Origin: JANNBN01 sp963763885
GTDB lineage: Bacteria; Actinomycetota; Acidimicrobiia; Acidimicrobiales; JANYDT01
Reading direction: 5' to 3'
Assembly (NCBI GenBank): GCA_963763885.1
Contig: CAVXQD010000003.1
Location: 496,001 to 560,000, forward strand
Length of the DNA: 64,000 nucleotides
The position numbers were made by a program, and so were the translations under genes. Shown here in pieces: positions 33,171 to 42,220 of this stretch; position 1 is the stretch's first letter, and each line of letters opens with the position of its first letter. The notes beneath the pieces are model-generated. The model was given only the letters and a program-made list of their open reading frames with translations, had not been told where the DNA came from and searched no databases.

Positions 33171-33929
33171 ATGTCAGGCCATTCCAAGTGGGCAACCATC
33201 AAACACAAGAAGGGCGCTGCTGACAAGGCGCGCGGCAAGCTGTGGGCCAAATTGGTTCGCAACATCGAGGTCGCAGCGCGCGAAGGCGGAGGTGACCCGG
33301 GATCCAACGCAACGTTGCGGACAATGATCACCAAGGCCAAGGCCGAACAGGTCCCCAACGACAAGATCGAAACCGCAATCAAGCGCGGCACGGGCGAACT
33401 CAAGGTCGACGTCCACACCGAGGACATCATGTACGAGGGCTATGCCCCGGCATCGGTGGCCATCCTGGTTGCTGTCTCCACCGACAACCGCAACCGCTCC
33501 GGTGGCGAGGTTCGCACTGCGTTCTCCAAGAACGGCGGCAACATCGCAGAACCTGGCGCCGTTGCGTGGCAGTTTGCACGCAAGGGCATCGTGATCGTGC
33601 CAAAAGCCGGCGGCAAAGTCACCGAAGACGACCTGATGCTGGCCGCGCTCGACGCAGGCGCAGAGGACATTATCGACAACGGTGACACGTTCGAGTTGCG
33701 TTGTGGCCCAACCGATGTGGGAGCTGTATGCCAGGCGTTGACCCAGGCTTCCATCACGTTCGACTCGGTTGACCGCCCGATGGTGCCAAACGCGTTGATC
33801 GACCTCGACGAGGCGGACGCTCGCAAGGTGTTGAAGTTGATCGAGGCTCTTGAAGACCTCGACGACGTCGAAGAAGTGTTTTCCAACTTCGACATCTCGG
33901 CCGAAGTCGCTGCGGCACTGTCTGCCTGA
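33171..33929 (+). CDS. yebC: YebC/PmpR family transcriptional regulator / translation-associated factor
   Basis: 252 residues. The N-terminus MSGHSKWATIKHKKGAAD is the family signature, followed by KARGKLWAKLVRNIEVAARE, GYAPASVAILV and NGGNIAEPGAVAWQF. Members are described as DNA-binding regulators or, in some species, ribosome factors relieving polyproline stalling. GAGCATCCAG precedes the ATG at 33171. Order pdxT-yebC matches mycobacteria. Confidence 0.97.
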   Translation: MSGHSKWATIKHKKGAADKARGKLWAKLVRNIEVAAREGGGDPGSNATLRTMITKAKAEQVPNDKIETAIKRGTGELKVDVHTEDIMYEGYAPASVAILVAVSTDNRNRSGGEVRTAFSKNGGNIAEPGAVAWQFARKGIVIVPKAGGKVTEDDLMLAALDAGAEDIIDNGDTFELRCGPTDVGAVCQALTQASITFDSVDRPMVPNALIDLDEADARKVLKLIEALEDLDDVEEVFSNFDISAEVAAALSA

Positions 33930-33933
33930 TCTC

Positions 33934-34806
33934 GTGCCTATTGGGGGGCGAGACCAACTGATCACTTCCGCAACCAACCAACGCGTCAAGCAGTTGGTTG
34001 CGTTGCGGACGCGTCAGGAACGAGACGCTGCTGGTGTGTTCGTTGCCGAAGGGCATCGTGCCGTTGAACGGCTCATGGCTGCCGGTCGTCGCATCGAGAC
34101 GCTCTTCGTGCAGGACAACTTGAACGAAGGCGGCGCCGACTCCGACGCTGCAGGTACTGGAAGTTCGGCGGCAGCGGTACTCGTCGCGAAGGCCCGTGCT
34201 GCGGGCGCAGAGATCGTCCTCTTGTCGCCAGCCGTTATGGCCAAGGCTTCCTACCGAGATAGGCCCGAAGGCATCCTGGCCATTGCCCCCCAGTGGCATG
34301 ACGAGCTGAACTCTGTTGTGCCGACCAACGGACTGGTTGTCATTGCAGAGGGCGTGGAGAAGCCCGGCAACCTCGGAGCCATTCTGCGGACAGCGGATGC
34401 GACGGGATGTGATGCCGTCGTGGTGTGTGATGAACGCGTTGATCTGTTCAATCCCAACGTGATTCGTGCGGCAACAGCGGTGGTGTTTTCTATGCCGGTG
34501 GTTTCGGCCTCGTCGGAGCGAATAGTTGCATGGGTTCGAGGCAATCGGCTCCAGCTAGTGGCCACTACTCCGGACACAGAATTGTTGCATTGGGATGCCG
34601 ATCTGCGTCGTCCAACCGCGGTGCTGATGGGTGCTGAAGACACGGGCCTGTCGGACTTTTGGTTGCGCCAGGCCGACGTGTCGGTTCGCCTCCCGATGGC
34701 TGGTCAGGCGGATTCGCTGAACGTTGGTGTGGCAACGGCAGTGGTGTTGTATGAGGCAGTCAGGCAGCGAAGCATCCTAAACCCGCCGCACCTGACGGCA
34801 AGTTGA
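33934..34806 (+). CDS. SpoU/TrmH-family RNA 2'-O-methyltransferase
   Basis: 290 residues from GTG 33934, 5 bp after yebC. The N-terminal substrate-binding part (ITSATNQRVKQLVALRTRQER, FVAEGHRAVERL) is followed by the SPOUT knot: motif 1 EKPGNLGAILRTADATG, motif 2 LMGAEDTGLS, motif 3 LPMAGQADSLNVGVATAVVLYE. SAM-dependent ribose methylation of rRNA or tRNA; the exact site is not predictable here. It ends 3 bp from the convergent DUF1501 gene. Confidence 0.93.
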   Translation: MPIGGRDQLITSATNQRVKQLVALRTRQERDAAGVFVAEGHRAVERLMAAGRRIETLFVQDNLNEGGADSDAAGTGSSAAAVLVAKARAAGAEIVLLSPAVMAKASYRDRPEGILAIAPQWHDELNSVVPTNGLVVIAEGVEKPGNLGAILRTADATGCDAVVVCDERVDLFNPNVIRAATAVVFSMPVVSASSERIVAWVRGNRLQLVATTPDTELLHWDADLRRPTAVLMGAEDTGLSDFWLRQADVSVRLPMAGQADSLNVGVATAVVLYEAVRQRSILNPPHLTAS

Positions 34807-34809
34807 CCG

Positions 34810-36114
34810 CTAGATGATGCCGCCGATTGGCGAGCCGCTCCCCAACACCTGCGCAGGAGGAATACCAAGCCAGTTGGCGAGCGTGGCGTAGTAATCCGTC
34901 ATGTTTACGGTGGCTGCGGCGTTGCCTGCCTGATCAAGCTGGTTGAAGTTGACCGCACCGCCGTAGCGGCCCGGGCGGATGGGCCCCATCATGAGCGCGG
35001 TGGATGCCGTTCCGTGATCTGTGCCTCCTGCGTTGGCCTGCGGGCGGCGCCCAAACTCGCTGGTGGTTGCCAGCATCACGCGTCGTGACAACCCACTGCG
35101 GATCAGGTCGTTGTGGAAACCAACCAGCGCGGCGCCAAGCTCGCGCATCTGTGCCGGGTGGCTGTATCGATGGCCGGTGTGGGTGTCGAAGGAACCCCAC
35201 GGGATGTGGATCACTCGCACGCCAGCGTTGATGGAGACCAGTTCGCGTGCCATGGAAAGGCTCCGGCCGAGGTTGCTGTCCGGGTACCCAGAAGCTTTGC
35301 CATTGATGGACCCCAGAGCGCCCAGCACGGACAACCCAGAAGCCAGGCCGTTTCGTGCCGCGTTCATCAAACCTGGGTCGACGCCATCCAACCCAGCAAC
35401 GTCGCCAGCCCCATTCGTAAGCGCGCTGAACGTTGGGCGCATCTTGGCGTCTCGGTCATCAGTCAGTTCCTTGAGCGACCCTAGGTCTGGCAGCGCAACG
35501 GTTGGTGCGCGTTCACTGGTTAGCGCAGGAGTGGAACCTCCGCCAACGGAGACACCGACGATGGCACCGCTGTCCACCAGCGCGTCACAACAACGACCAA
35601 GGAATCCGGTTCTCACTGCGCTGATGGAGTCGGGCTCGCCGGCCCACCAGCGCGCCATCATCCCGGAGTGGCTGAGGTCGGGCTTGGCTACGCCCACTCC
35701 CTCGATGAACCCGAGTTGCGAGGCAAGAGGAGCAAGGCCGGCTGCAATGGAGTAACGATCGTCCAGGCGGGTGATGTCTTTTGGATCGAACCAGACGCGG
35801 TCTCGGAGCTGCCTGAAACGCCCGTCGCCGGAGGGTACGAGCATGGAGAACCCGTCGTTGCCGCCCTGCATTTCAATGACCACCAGCACACGTGGACCGG
35901 GCCGGTCGGCTCCCGGCGTTTGTGGTGCGGCGGCCTTCTTGGAGGCCTTTGTCGTTTTGGTCGCCTTCTTGGCGGCTGCGTCTGCTTCGTTCCCCGTGAG
36001 GTCAGCCAGGGTCGGCACGGCCGCTGCGGCAGCGGTTGCGCCGACCATCGAGAGGAACTGGCGACGTGAAACCGGCGTTGGGACAAGAGGCCCGTTGTTC
36101 TGGTGCTTGCTCAT
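34810..36114 (-). CDS. DUF1501 family protein, Tat-exported
   Basis: 434 residues from ATG 36114. The N-terminal twin-arginine signal is SRRQFLSMVGATAAAAAVP, then a Lys/Thr/Ala linker. The sulfatase/alkaline-phosphatase-like DUF1501 core shows VVIEMQGGNDGFSMLVPSG, DLSHSGMMARWWAG, HIPWGSFDTHTGHR and TSEFGRRPQANAGGTDHGTA (metal-type D..H). Overlaps the upstream DUF1800 gene as ATGA (36111-36114), the standard pairing of these families. Probably an exported, possibly metal-dependent enzyme; substrate unknown. Confidence 0.92.
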   Translation of the reverse strand: MSKHQNNGPLVPTPVSRRQFLSMVGATAAAAAVPTLADLTGNEADAAAKKATKTTKASKKAAAPQTPGADRPGPRVLVVIEMQGGNDGFSMLVPSGDGRFRQLRDRVWFDPKDITRLDDRYSIAAGLAPLASQLGFIEGVGVAKPDLSHSGMMARWWAGEPDSISAVRTGFLGRCCDALVDSGAIVGVSVGGGSTPALTSERAPTVALPDLGSLKELTDDRDAKMRPTFSALTNGAGDVAGLDGVDPGLMNAARNGLASGLSVLGALGSINGKASGYPDSNLGRSLSMARELVSINAGVRVIHIPWGSFDTHTGHRYSHPAQMRELGAALVGFHNDLIRSGLSRRVMLATTSEFGRRPQANAGGTDHGTASTALMMGPIRPGRYGGAVNFNQLDQAGNAAATVNMTDYYATLANWLGIPPAQVLGSGSPIGGII

Positions 36115-37388
36115 GCGATTGCGAACTCCGGTGAAAGCAGTGCGGTTGCCACAAGTCTGCGGGAGATGGTGAGTTCGTCTGCGGCGCCGGCTGTAGCCAG
36201 CGCTGCTTGGTTGAGGATGTCTCTGGTTCGGGTGCTGATTTCGTAGAGACAGCACCGCGCAAGCGTCTGCGCCACAAGGTCTCCGTTTGCGTTTGCCACA
36301 ATTGGCTGCATTTTCCAAGATAGTGAGCGCACATACGATGCGCGGGTGATCTGCTGATCGGAACTCATCCACTTTGTGCTGATTGGCCACCCGGCCACAT
36401 TCGGCGGACGGTGGGGTAGCTGGTTCAGGGTGGACAGCACCCATGCGTGTACTTTTTGGTCTTCGCTCGCACGGAACGGCGTGATTGCGTTGACCGCTCC
36501 CACCCACCACTCGATGGGGAACTTGGGGCGCGAAAGTCTTGAGAGCAAGAACTCCTCGGACCGAACAATGGCCTCGACCAGCGGCCGAATTTCGTACCCG
36601 GCCGATCTGAACACGTTGCCAAGCGCTGACTTGCGTTCAGCAGTTGGAACCACGCCGATGAGGTGGTGGTAAAGCTTGGCGGCAACCGTCGGCGCGCATG
36701 CCTCGTGGGCCAACAGGATCTGCACGATCTCATCGACGCCGAATTTGCCGCGCTTGCCAAGGAAGACCACTTCACCACCAAGGGATCGCTCTGCGCGCTT
36801 CGTAACCTTTGCCGTGTCGTAGTCAACGTCGTATCCGGCAAGCGCGAGTGCGCCGGCCTTGACGTCGTCTTCGGTGTAGTTGCCAGGCCCGATTGAAAAC
36901 AGTTCCATCAGTTCACGTGCGAAGTTCTCGTTAGGTGATTCAACCGACGAGCCAGGCATGTCCAGATAGAACATCAACGCAGGGTCAGTGACCATCTGAC
37001 GCAACAGGGTGCCGAAGTTGCCCATTGCCAGATTGCGAAGCACCTGTTGCTGGTTGTGCAGCATGTGCAGGTTGCCAATCTTTTCCGAGCTGGTGGCAAA
37101 GAAGCCGTGCCAGAACCAGGTCATACGCTCGTGCAGTCCTGCATCAGGCGACCGCAGGTTGTCGGTCCAGCCCACCAGGGCGTTCTCCCAACCGTCTCGG
37201 GTCTGCTGTGCGGGCAGGATGGGGCGTGGGGCGGCAGTCAGGGCCCAGTCGAGAGCCGCGTTGGCAGCGGCTTTCGGATCTGCGGCGCCCTGCACAAAAC
37301 GCGCCACACGCCCCGGGTCGGGGGCGATGGCGCATCGGCGCAGAACGTGGGCCACGAGTGCCTCTGCTGAAGCCAGAGAGGAGCTCAT
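36111..37388 (-). CDS. DUF1800 family protein
   Basis: 425 residues. Typical blocks: HVLRRCAIAPDPGRVARF near the N-terminus, ERMTWFWHGFFATSSEKI, LRQMVTDPALMFYLD, NENFARELMELFSIGPGNYTEDDVKAGALALAGY, then RPPNVAGWP. No clear signal peptide. DUF1800 and DUF1501 are almost always neighbours and are thought to work together in the envelope. Start ATG 37388; the 161 bp upstream gap should hold the promoter for both. Confidence 0.92.
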   Translation of the reverse strand: MSSSLASAEALVAHVLRRCAIAPDPGRVARFVQGAADPKAAANAALDWALTAAPRPILPAQQTRDGWENALVGWTDNLRSPDAGLHERMTWFWHGFFATSSEKIGNLHMLHNQQQVLRNLAMGNFGTLLRQMVTDPALMFYLDMPGSSVESPNENFARELMELFSIGPGNYTEDDVKAGALALAGYDVDYDTAKVTKRAERSLGGEVVFLGKRGKFGVDEIVQILLAHEACAPTVAAKLYHHLIGVVPTAERKSALGNVFRSAGYEIRPLVEAIVRSEEFLLSRLSRPKFPIEWWVGAVNAITPFRASEDQKVHAWVLSTLNQLPHRPPNVAGWPISTKWMSSDQQITRASYVRSLSWKMQPIVANANGDLVAQTLARCCLYEISTRTRDILNQAALATAGAADELTISRRLVATALLSPEFAIA

Positions 37389-37549
37389 GTTCGGATTATC
37401 GACGTTGTACCGACAGATATTGACCGCAAAATCATCACGTTTACGTGACAGTTCTGCGCGCTTATGAACAGTTGGTTCAGATCAGGGCAACTTCATCGTG
37501 GCTAAAGGTTGGCCAGGCTACAAAGGAAAGTTGGTACGTGAACGAACCA

Positions 37550-38215
37550 TCACCAGGTGTCGAAATGGACGATGGATTCTGGTGCTGGGCGTGCCGCTGG
37601 CCGGAAGTCCGTGCCTTTGGTGTAGGCCAGTGGGAAGAGGACGGTTTGGGCAACGGTGTCGTAGGGGATGCCAACGATGTCTGCGACACGCTGCTCGTGG
37701 GCTAGGTGCAGCGTGGTCCAGGCCGTACCCAAACCGCGCGCCCGTGCTGCGAGCATGAAGTTCCAGGTGGCCGGAAGGATGTTTCCCATGGTCGCGGCAA
37801 CTGCCGAGAAGCCGAGCGATTCGCGAGTGCCTCGGAGGTGTGTGCACGCAAGCACCAGCGCCGGAACTTCGTGCATGTGCTCAGCGAGGTAGCCGGCTGA
37901 GTCAGCCACCCGGTCCTGCTGCGCCTGCGCTTCGCTTGTCTCACGCTTGATGGCGCCGGCAAAGATTGGTGCCTTGGTGTACTGGTCCCACACTTCGCGG
38001 TAGATGTCCGCGATAGCCAGCTTCTTCGCAGGGTCCGTGACGACCACGAACTGCATGGTGAGGACGTTGGACCCGCTTGGCGCCTGCAGCGCTGCGGCAG
38101 CACATTCAAGGATTACTTCGTTCTCCACGGGACGCGTGAAGTCCAGACGCTTACGCACTGCTCGGGTTGTGGTGAGAAGTTCGTCTGGGTTGAGCGGAAG
38201 CAGGGGAGAGGACAT
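37550..38215 (-). CDS. Nitroreductase family protein
   Basis: FMN-dependent NAD(P)H oxidoreductase fold, 221 residues from ATG 38215. TTRAVRKRLDFTRPV gives the FMN-phosphate Arg/Ser-type start, AAALQAPSGSNVLTMQFVVV the second block, and ARARGLGTAWTTLHLAHEQRVADIVGIP the third. The closest pattern is the actinobacterial putative nitroreductase/mitochondrial-type group of unknown substrate. A longer start at 38263 lacks homology-like sequence. Confidence 0.9.
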   Translation of the reverse strand: MSSPLLPLNPDELLTTTRAVRKRLDFTRPVENEVILECAAAALQAPSGSNVLTMQFVVVTDPAKKLAIADIYREVWDQYTKAPIFAGAIKRETSEAQAQQDRVADSAGYLAEHMHEVPALVLACTHLRGTRESLGFSAVAATMGNILPATWNFMLAARARGLGTAWTTLHLAHEQRVADIVGIPYDTVAQTVLFPLAYTKGTDFRPAARPAPESIVHFDTW

Positions 38216-38653
38216 GAACGGCAGGCTACCGTCGCGACCCGCGCCTTTTCCGATCGTGGACACCTGGCGTCAAGCGGATCGGCCGTTGTTGGTGGGTGTC
38301 TCCTGCAGGTGCGGGTGCACCCAGCAGCCTGCAGGGCGCACCCAAACCTGCTGAGCGCACCCACTCGCCACCAGCCGCGCAGTTTTTGTGACTTCCCCGA
38401 CCCCATACTTGTGAACTGGAAGGAAACCACCGAAGCGGGTTGGGGGGTGACCCGAAGGGAGGGACCCGCCGCCCGGAGCGAAGCGAGGAGCGGGCGCGGC
38501 CGAGTGGTGAACGGAGGGACGGAGTGAGCCCGAGGTGGAGCAACCCGTCAAAAGGTGGGAGGGCACCGGAGGAGGCAGGACCCGCCAACCCGCGTAGCGG
38601 ACTCAACGAGGATTGCCCGAACTCGTCACGTTGGCGCACTACAGTTCAAACGT
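38216..38653. other. 438 bp repeat-rich intergenic region before ruvC
   Basis: No convincing gene. It holds irregular repeats of GCGCACCCA/GTGCACCCA at about 38290-38370, inverted arms GCGGGTTGG (38435-38443) and CCAACCCGC (38585-38593), and dispersed repeat copy D between them. The promoter of the ruvCAB operon is expected near its right end. Confidence 0.6.
38492..38550 (+). repeat. Dispersed ~60 bp intergenic repeat, copy D
   Basis: GGGCGCGGCCGAGTGGTGAA, then CGGAGGGACGGAGTGAGCCC and GAGGTGGAGCAACCCGTC. It has one base missing in GGGATCGG relative to copies A-C. It is flanked by the 9 bp inverted arms noted for this gap. Confidence 0.85.
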
Positions 38654-39331
38654 ATGTTCGTGCTTGGCATCGACCCCGGTCTGTCTCGTTGTGGGTTCGG
38701 GCTGGTTGAGGCCGGGTCCGGAGACCGTCATCGGTCCGTGGAGCATGGTGTTTTACAGACTCCGCATACGGACCCAATTCACATCCGGCTGGCCAGCATG
38801 ATGGAACAACTTGAGACGTTGTTCGAGCGATTGTCGCCCACAGCAGTGGTGGTGGAGCGGGTCTTCTTCCAGACCAACGCCCGAACCGCAATGGGTGTGG
38901 GGCAAGCCAGTGGTCTCGCACTGGCGCTTGCGACCCGGCGTGGGTGCCAGGTGCACCAGTACACGGCCAACGAGGTGAAGCACGCCGTGGCCGGCCACGG
39001 GTCAGCGGAGAAGCATCAGATGCAGTCGATGGTTGCCAAGTTGTTGGACCTACCTGCCCCGCCAAAACCTGCCGACGCTGCTGACGCGCTGGGGCTGGCG
39101 CTCTGCCACTTAGCCAGTTCGCGCTTGGAGCGCTCTGCGCTTGGTGCCCCTGCCATCGGCGCAGCGCAAGGACGCATGTTGGGTACGCCTGGCCATAGCG
39201 CCGCTGAGCCGTCGGCAGCATCACAGTTTGGTGGTCGCCCGTTACGAATTGCCGCTGCGGTTGGCGGTATCGCAATTGCGCCTGAATCGCTGCGCACACG
39301 TGCGGCCAAGCCCACAGGTGGACGTTCATGA
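38654..39331 (+). CDS. ruvC: Crossover junction endodeoxyribonuclease RuvC
   Basis: Cuts Holliday junctions with RuvAB. 225 residues from ATG 38654. The four acidic active-site positions fit LGIDPGLSRCG (Asp), VVVERVFFQTNARTAMGVGQ (Glu) and KPADAADALGLAL (Asp pair). YTANEVKHAVAGHGSAEKHQM is the typical DNA-contact block. The C-terminal ~60 residues after the usual family end are Ala/Gly/Arg-rich and unlike standard RuvC. Overlaps ruvA by 4 bp (ATGA). Confidence 0.97.
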   Translation: MFVLGIDPGLSRCGFGLVEAGSGDRHRSVEHGVLQTPHTDPIHIRLASMMEQLETLFERLSPTAVVVERVFFQTNARTAMGVGQASGLALALATRRGCQVHQYTANEVKHAVAGHGSAEKHQMQSMVAKLLDLPAPPKPADAADALGLALCHLASSRLERSALGAPAIGAAQGRMLGTPGHSAAEPSAASQFGGRPLRIAAAVGGIAIAPESLRTRAAKPTGGRS

Positions 39332-39954
39332 TCGGCTCTGTCCGTGGTTCCCTTATCGATCGCAGCGCCAAGGGCGACGTGCTCATTGAAACCGCCTCAG
39401 GTGTTGGGTATCGGATCACGGTCACGGCTCGCACCCTGGGTTCGCTGATCGCTGCGGCAGACCAGTCCGTGTTCCTCCACGTGCACACGCACGTCCGTGA
39501 AGACGCGCTGCAGCTGTTCGGGTTCCCAAATCGCGAAGAACGCATCACTTTCGAACTGCTCATCGGAACGCACGGTGTTGGCCCGGCGTTGGCGCTCGCA
39601 ATCCTCAGCGCGCATACACCTTCTTCGCTTCGTGCCGCTATCGCAACGGAAGACGTCGATTCGCTCACGCTGGTTCCGGGCGTTGGCAAGAAGACAGCGG
39701 CCCGTTTGCTGATCGAGCTGAAGTCCAAGTTCGAAGGCGCCGATCTCGACCTTCCTGCAGTGCTTGTCACCGCCGCTGCTGCCCCTGGTGGCGTGGCGGA
39801 AGCCGACAACCGCAACGATGTGCGGGCAGCATTGAGTGAACTTGGTTACACCGCAGAAGAGGTGCGCTCTGTGGTTCGCCGCCTGCCCGCCACCGGTGAC
39901 ACGTCGGCGTTGCTTCGTCAGGCGTTGGTCCTTCTTGCTGATGGTGTCCGATGA
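39328..39954 (+). CDS. ruvA: Holliday junction branch migration protein RuvA
   Basis: Junction-binding subunit. 208 residues. Domain I is an OB-fold (MIGSVRGSLIDRSAKGDVLIETASGVGY), domain II a double helix-hairpin-helix (THGVGPALALAIL and LVPGVGKKTAARLLIELKSK), and domain III the RuvB-contacting C-terminus (DVRAALSELGYTAEEV). ATGA overlaps with ruvC and ruvB show tight coupling. Confidence 0.98.
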   Translation: MIGSVRGSLIDRSAKGDVLIETASGVGYRITVTARTLGSLIAAADQSVFLHVHTHVREDALQLFGFPNREERITFELLIGTHGVGPALALAILSAHTPSSLRAAIATEDVDSLTLVPGVGKKTAARLLIELKSKFEGADLDLPAVLVTAAAAPGGVAEADNRNDVRAALSELGYTAEEVRSVVRRLPATGDTSALLRQALVLLADGVR

Positions 39955-41042
39955 CGGACCTGCTGTCACCAGACGAGGGCGAGCCAGAAGACCTGGGGCC
40001 AGACCTCGACGCCGTGCTTGCGCATCTGCGGCCATCCAGCCTGGAAGATTTCGTTGGCCAGGCGCAGCTCAAAGAGCATCTCCACATCGTCATCGAGGCT
40101 GCGCGCCGCCGTGCCCAACCGGTTGATCATCTGCTGTTCGCCGGCCCACCAGGGCTTGGCAAGACCACCCTTGCAGGCATCGTTGCGCACGAGATGGCAG
40201 CGGGCTTCCGAGTCACCAGCGGGCCAACCCTTGAACGTGCCGGGGACCTTGCGTCCATCCTCAACGGCCTCAACGAGGGCGACGTTCTGTTCATCGACGA
40301 GATCCATCGCATTCCCCGGGCGGTCGAAGAAGTGCTGTACCCGGCAATGGAGGATTTCCAGATCGACATCATGTTGGGTAAAGGTCCAACAGCCCGCTCG
40401 GTCCGGCTGGAGTTGCCGAAGTTCACGCTCGTCGGAGCAACCACACGTGCAGGCATGCTCAGCGGGCCGTTGTATGCGCGCTTTGGACATATCGCCCGCC
40501 TCGACTACTACCGGGTGGAAGAACTGCAGGCAATCGTGCAGCGTGCAGCAGGCGTCCTGCAGGTTGAAGTGCATCCCGATGGTGCCTTCGAGATTGCCCG
40601 CCGCAGCCGTGGAACGCCGCGTATCGCAAACCGTTTGTTACGTCGTGTGCGTGACTACGCAGAGGTGTGCGCCGATGGCATCATCACGTTGGCCGAAGCC
40701 AAGGCGGGCCTCACCGTGTTTGACATCGACGACATCGGCCTCGACCGCGTCGACCGCGCCATCCTCACCGCACTGTGCAACAGGGGCGGAGAACCCATCG
40801 GGCTTTCCACGCTTGCCATCATGGTCGGCGAGGCAACAGAAACCGTTGAAGACGTCTACGAGCCCTACCTCATCCAAATGGGTTTCCTGTTCCGCACACC
40901 ACGTGGACGAATCGCTACCGAGGCCGCATGGCGTCACCTCGGCCTAGACGTTCCTGACCGCGCTCGCTCGTTGTGGGAAGTGCTGGACGAAGATCAGACC
41001 AAAGTGCATCGCACCGACCGCACCCTGTTCGACAAAGGCTGA
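39951..41042 (+). CDS. ruvB: Holliday junction branch migration ATPase RuvB
   Basis: AAA+ motor, 363 residues. LRPSSLEDFVGQAQLKEHL is the family start, Walker A is GPPGLGKTTLA, Walker B is LFIDEIHR, sensor 1 is LVGATTRAG, and the arginine-finger/sensor region is LYARFGHIARLDYY. The C-terminal winged helix has GLSTLAIMVGEATETVEDVYEPYLIQMGFLFRTPRGR. A short acidic N-terminal extension precedes the core. queA follows after 15 bp. Confidence 0.99.
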   Translation: MTDLLSPDEGEPEDLGPDLDAVLAHLRPSSLEDFVGQAQLKEHLHIVIEAARRRAQPVDHLLFAGPPGLGKTTLAGIVAHEMAAGFRVTSGPTLERAGDLASILNGLNEGDVLFIDEIHRIPRAVEEVLYPAMEDFQIDIMLGKGPTARSVRLELPKFTLVGATTRAGMLSGPLYARFGHIARLDYYRVEELQAIVQRAAGVLQVEVHPDGAFEIARRSRGTPRIANRLLRRVRDYAEVCADGIITLAEAKAGLTVFDIDDIGLDRVDRAILTALCNRGGEPIGLSTLAIMVGEATETVEDVYEPYLIQMGFLFRTPRGRIATEAAWRHLGLDVPDRARSLWEVLDEDQTKVHRTDRTLFDKG

Positions 41043-41057
41043 ACTGGTCGTCGCAGC

Positions 41058-42104
41058 ATGCACATCTCAGAGTTGGAATACGACCTGCCGCAGCAGGCGA
41101 TCGCGCAGACGCCAGTCGAGCCACGTGACTCGGCTCGTATGCTCACATACATTGGCGGTCAGGTAGGACACTCCGTTGTCACCGACCTGCCGTCGTTTCT
41201 CCGCAGGGGCGACCTGCTGGTGGTCAACGACACTCGGGTTCTTCCCGCTCGTCTGCACCTGACCAAGGCAACCGGAGCCCGGGCCGAGGTGTTGCTTCTT
41301 GAACGAATTGATGCGCAAGACGTGTGGCGTGCCCTGGTTCGCCCGGGCCGCAAGCTGCCCATCGGCACCATCCTCAGCAGGGACGACACAGACCTACGCG
41401 TGGAAATTGTCGACGTGGCACCAGACGGCCAACGACTGGTACGAATCGGCACCGAGGCGTCGCCGCAGATGTCCATCGCCGAAGAATCAGACCTGCTTCT
41501 GCGGTACGGCGAGGCTCCGCTGCCTCCGTACATCACCGCGCCGCTGGCCGACGCCGGCCGTTATCAAACTGTGTACGCAGACCAACCCGGATCAGTCGCT
41601 GCCCCCACCGCTGGCCTTCATTTCACCCCAGCGCTACTCCAACAACTGCAAGACATGGGGGTGCGGCGTGCCTCGGTGGAATTGGTTGTCGGGCTGGACA
41701 CGTTTCGTCCGGTCAGCACCGAGACGGTCGAGGCGCATGTCATCCACACCGAGCGTTATCGGGTGCCTCAAGCAACCTGGGATCTGGTGGCGGAAACGAA
41801 GGTCGCTGGTGGTCGGGTGATCGCAGTGGGGACAACCAGCGTGCGGTGTTTGGAAAGCGCTGCGTCTCGTGGCGAACTCTCCGGGCGGACAAACCTGTTT
41901 ATCCATGGGGATTTTCCCTGGTCGGTAGTCGATCTCTTGATGACCAACTTCCACATGCCACGAACCACCCTGCTCGCACTGCTTGGATCATTCGTAGGGC
42001 CTGTCTGGCGGGACCTGTACGGCGTTGCGCTGGATTCCGGGTACCGGTTCCTCTCGTTCGGGGACTGCATGTTGGTGGAACGAGCCGTGTCCGACGCTCG
42101 TTGA
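41058..42104 (+). CDS. queA: S-adenosylmethionine:tRNA ribosyltransferase-isomerase
   Basis: Adds the epoxycyclopentane moiety in queuosine synthesis on tRNA. 348 residues. ISELEYDLPQQAIAQTPVEPRD, DLLVVNDTRVLPARL, YADQPGSVAAPTAGLHFTPAL, TSVRCLESAA and PRTTLLALLGSF are standard QueA blocks. Expected neighbour of tgt, but here the two are 6.9 kb apart, separated by the coiled-coil/OmpA genes. Confidence 0.97.
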   Translation: MHISELEYDLPQQAIAQTPVEPRDSARMLTYIGGQVGHSVVTDLPSFLRRGDLLVVNDTRVLPARLHLTKATGARAEVLLLERIDAQDVWRALVRPGRKLPIGTILSRDDTDLRVEIVDVAPDGQRLVRIGTEASPQMSIAEESDLLLRYGEAPLPPYITAPLADAGRYQTVYADQPGSVAAPTAGLHFTPALLQQLQDMGVRRASVELVVGLDTFRPVSTETVEAHVIHTERYRVPQATWDLVAETKVAGGRVIAVGTTSVRCLESAASRGELSGRTNLFIHGDFPWSVVDLLMTNFHMPRTTLLALLGSFVGPVWRDLYGVALDSGYRFLSFGDCMLVERAVSDAR

Positions 42105-42220
42105 CGATTCGACCTCGCACCGTCCACGAGTGTCCATTCGCTAACGTCACCCCCAGTGTCAACGAAATGCCCCACCGGTCGACGTGCTGTCGTACTCAGC
42201 ACAGTGTTTGAGGAGCGGAA

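Noticed and set aside
37445..37705. Small plus-strand frames in the DUF1800/nitroreductase gap
   Set aside because: They run antisense into the nitroreductase gene, have no ribosome-binding site and no recognisable protein features.
40018..40947. 309-codon plus-strand frame inside ruvB
   Set aside because: Offset reading of ruvB; Ser/Arg/Cys-rich and without domain features.
42105..42220. Looked for a tRNA or riboswitch in the gap after queA and in the other gaps longer than 100 bp
   Set aside because: No cloverleaf, T-loop consensus or known riboswitch core was recognisable by eye in any gap.
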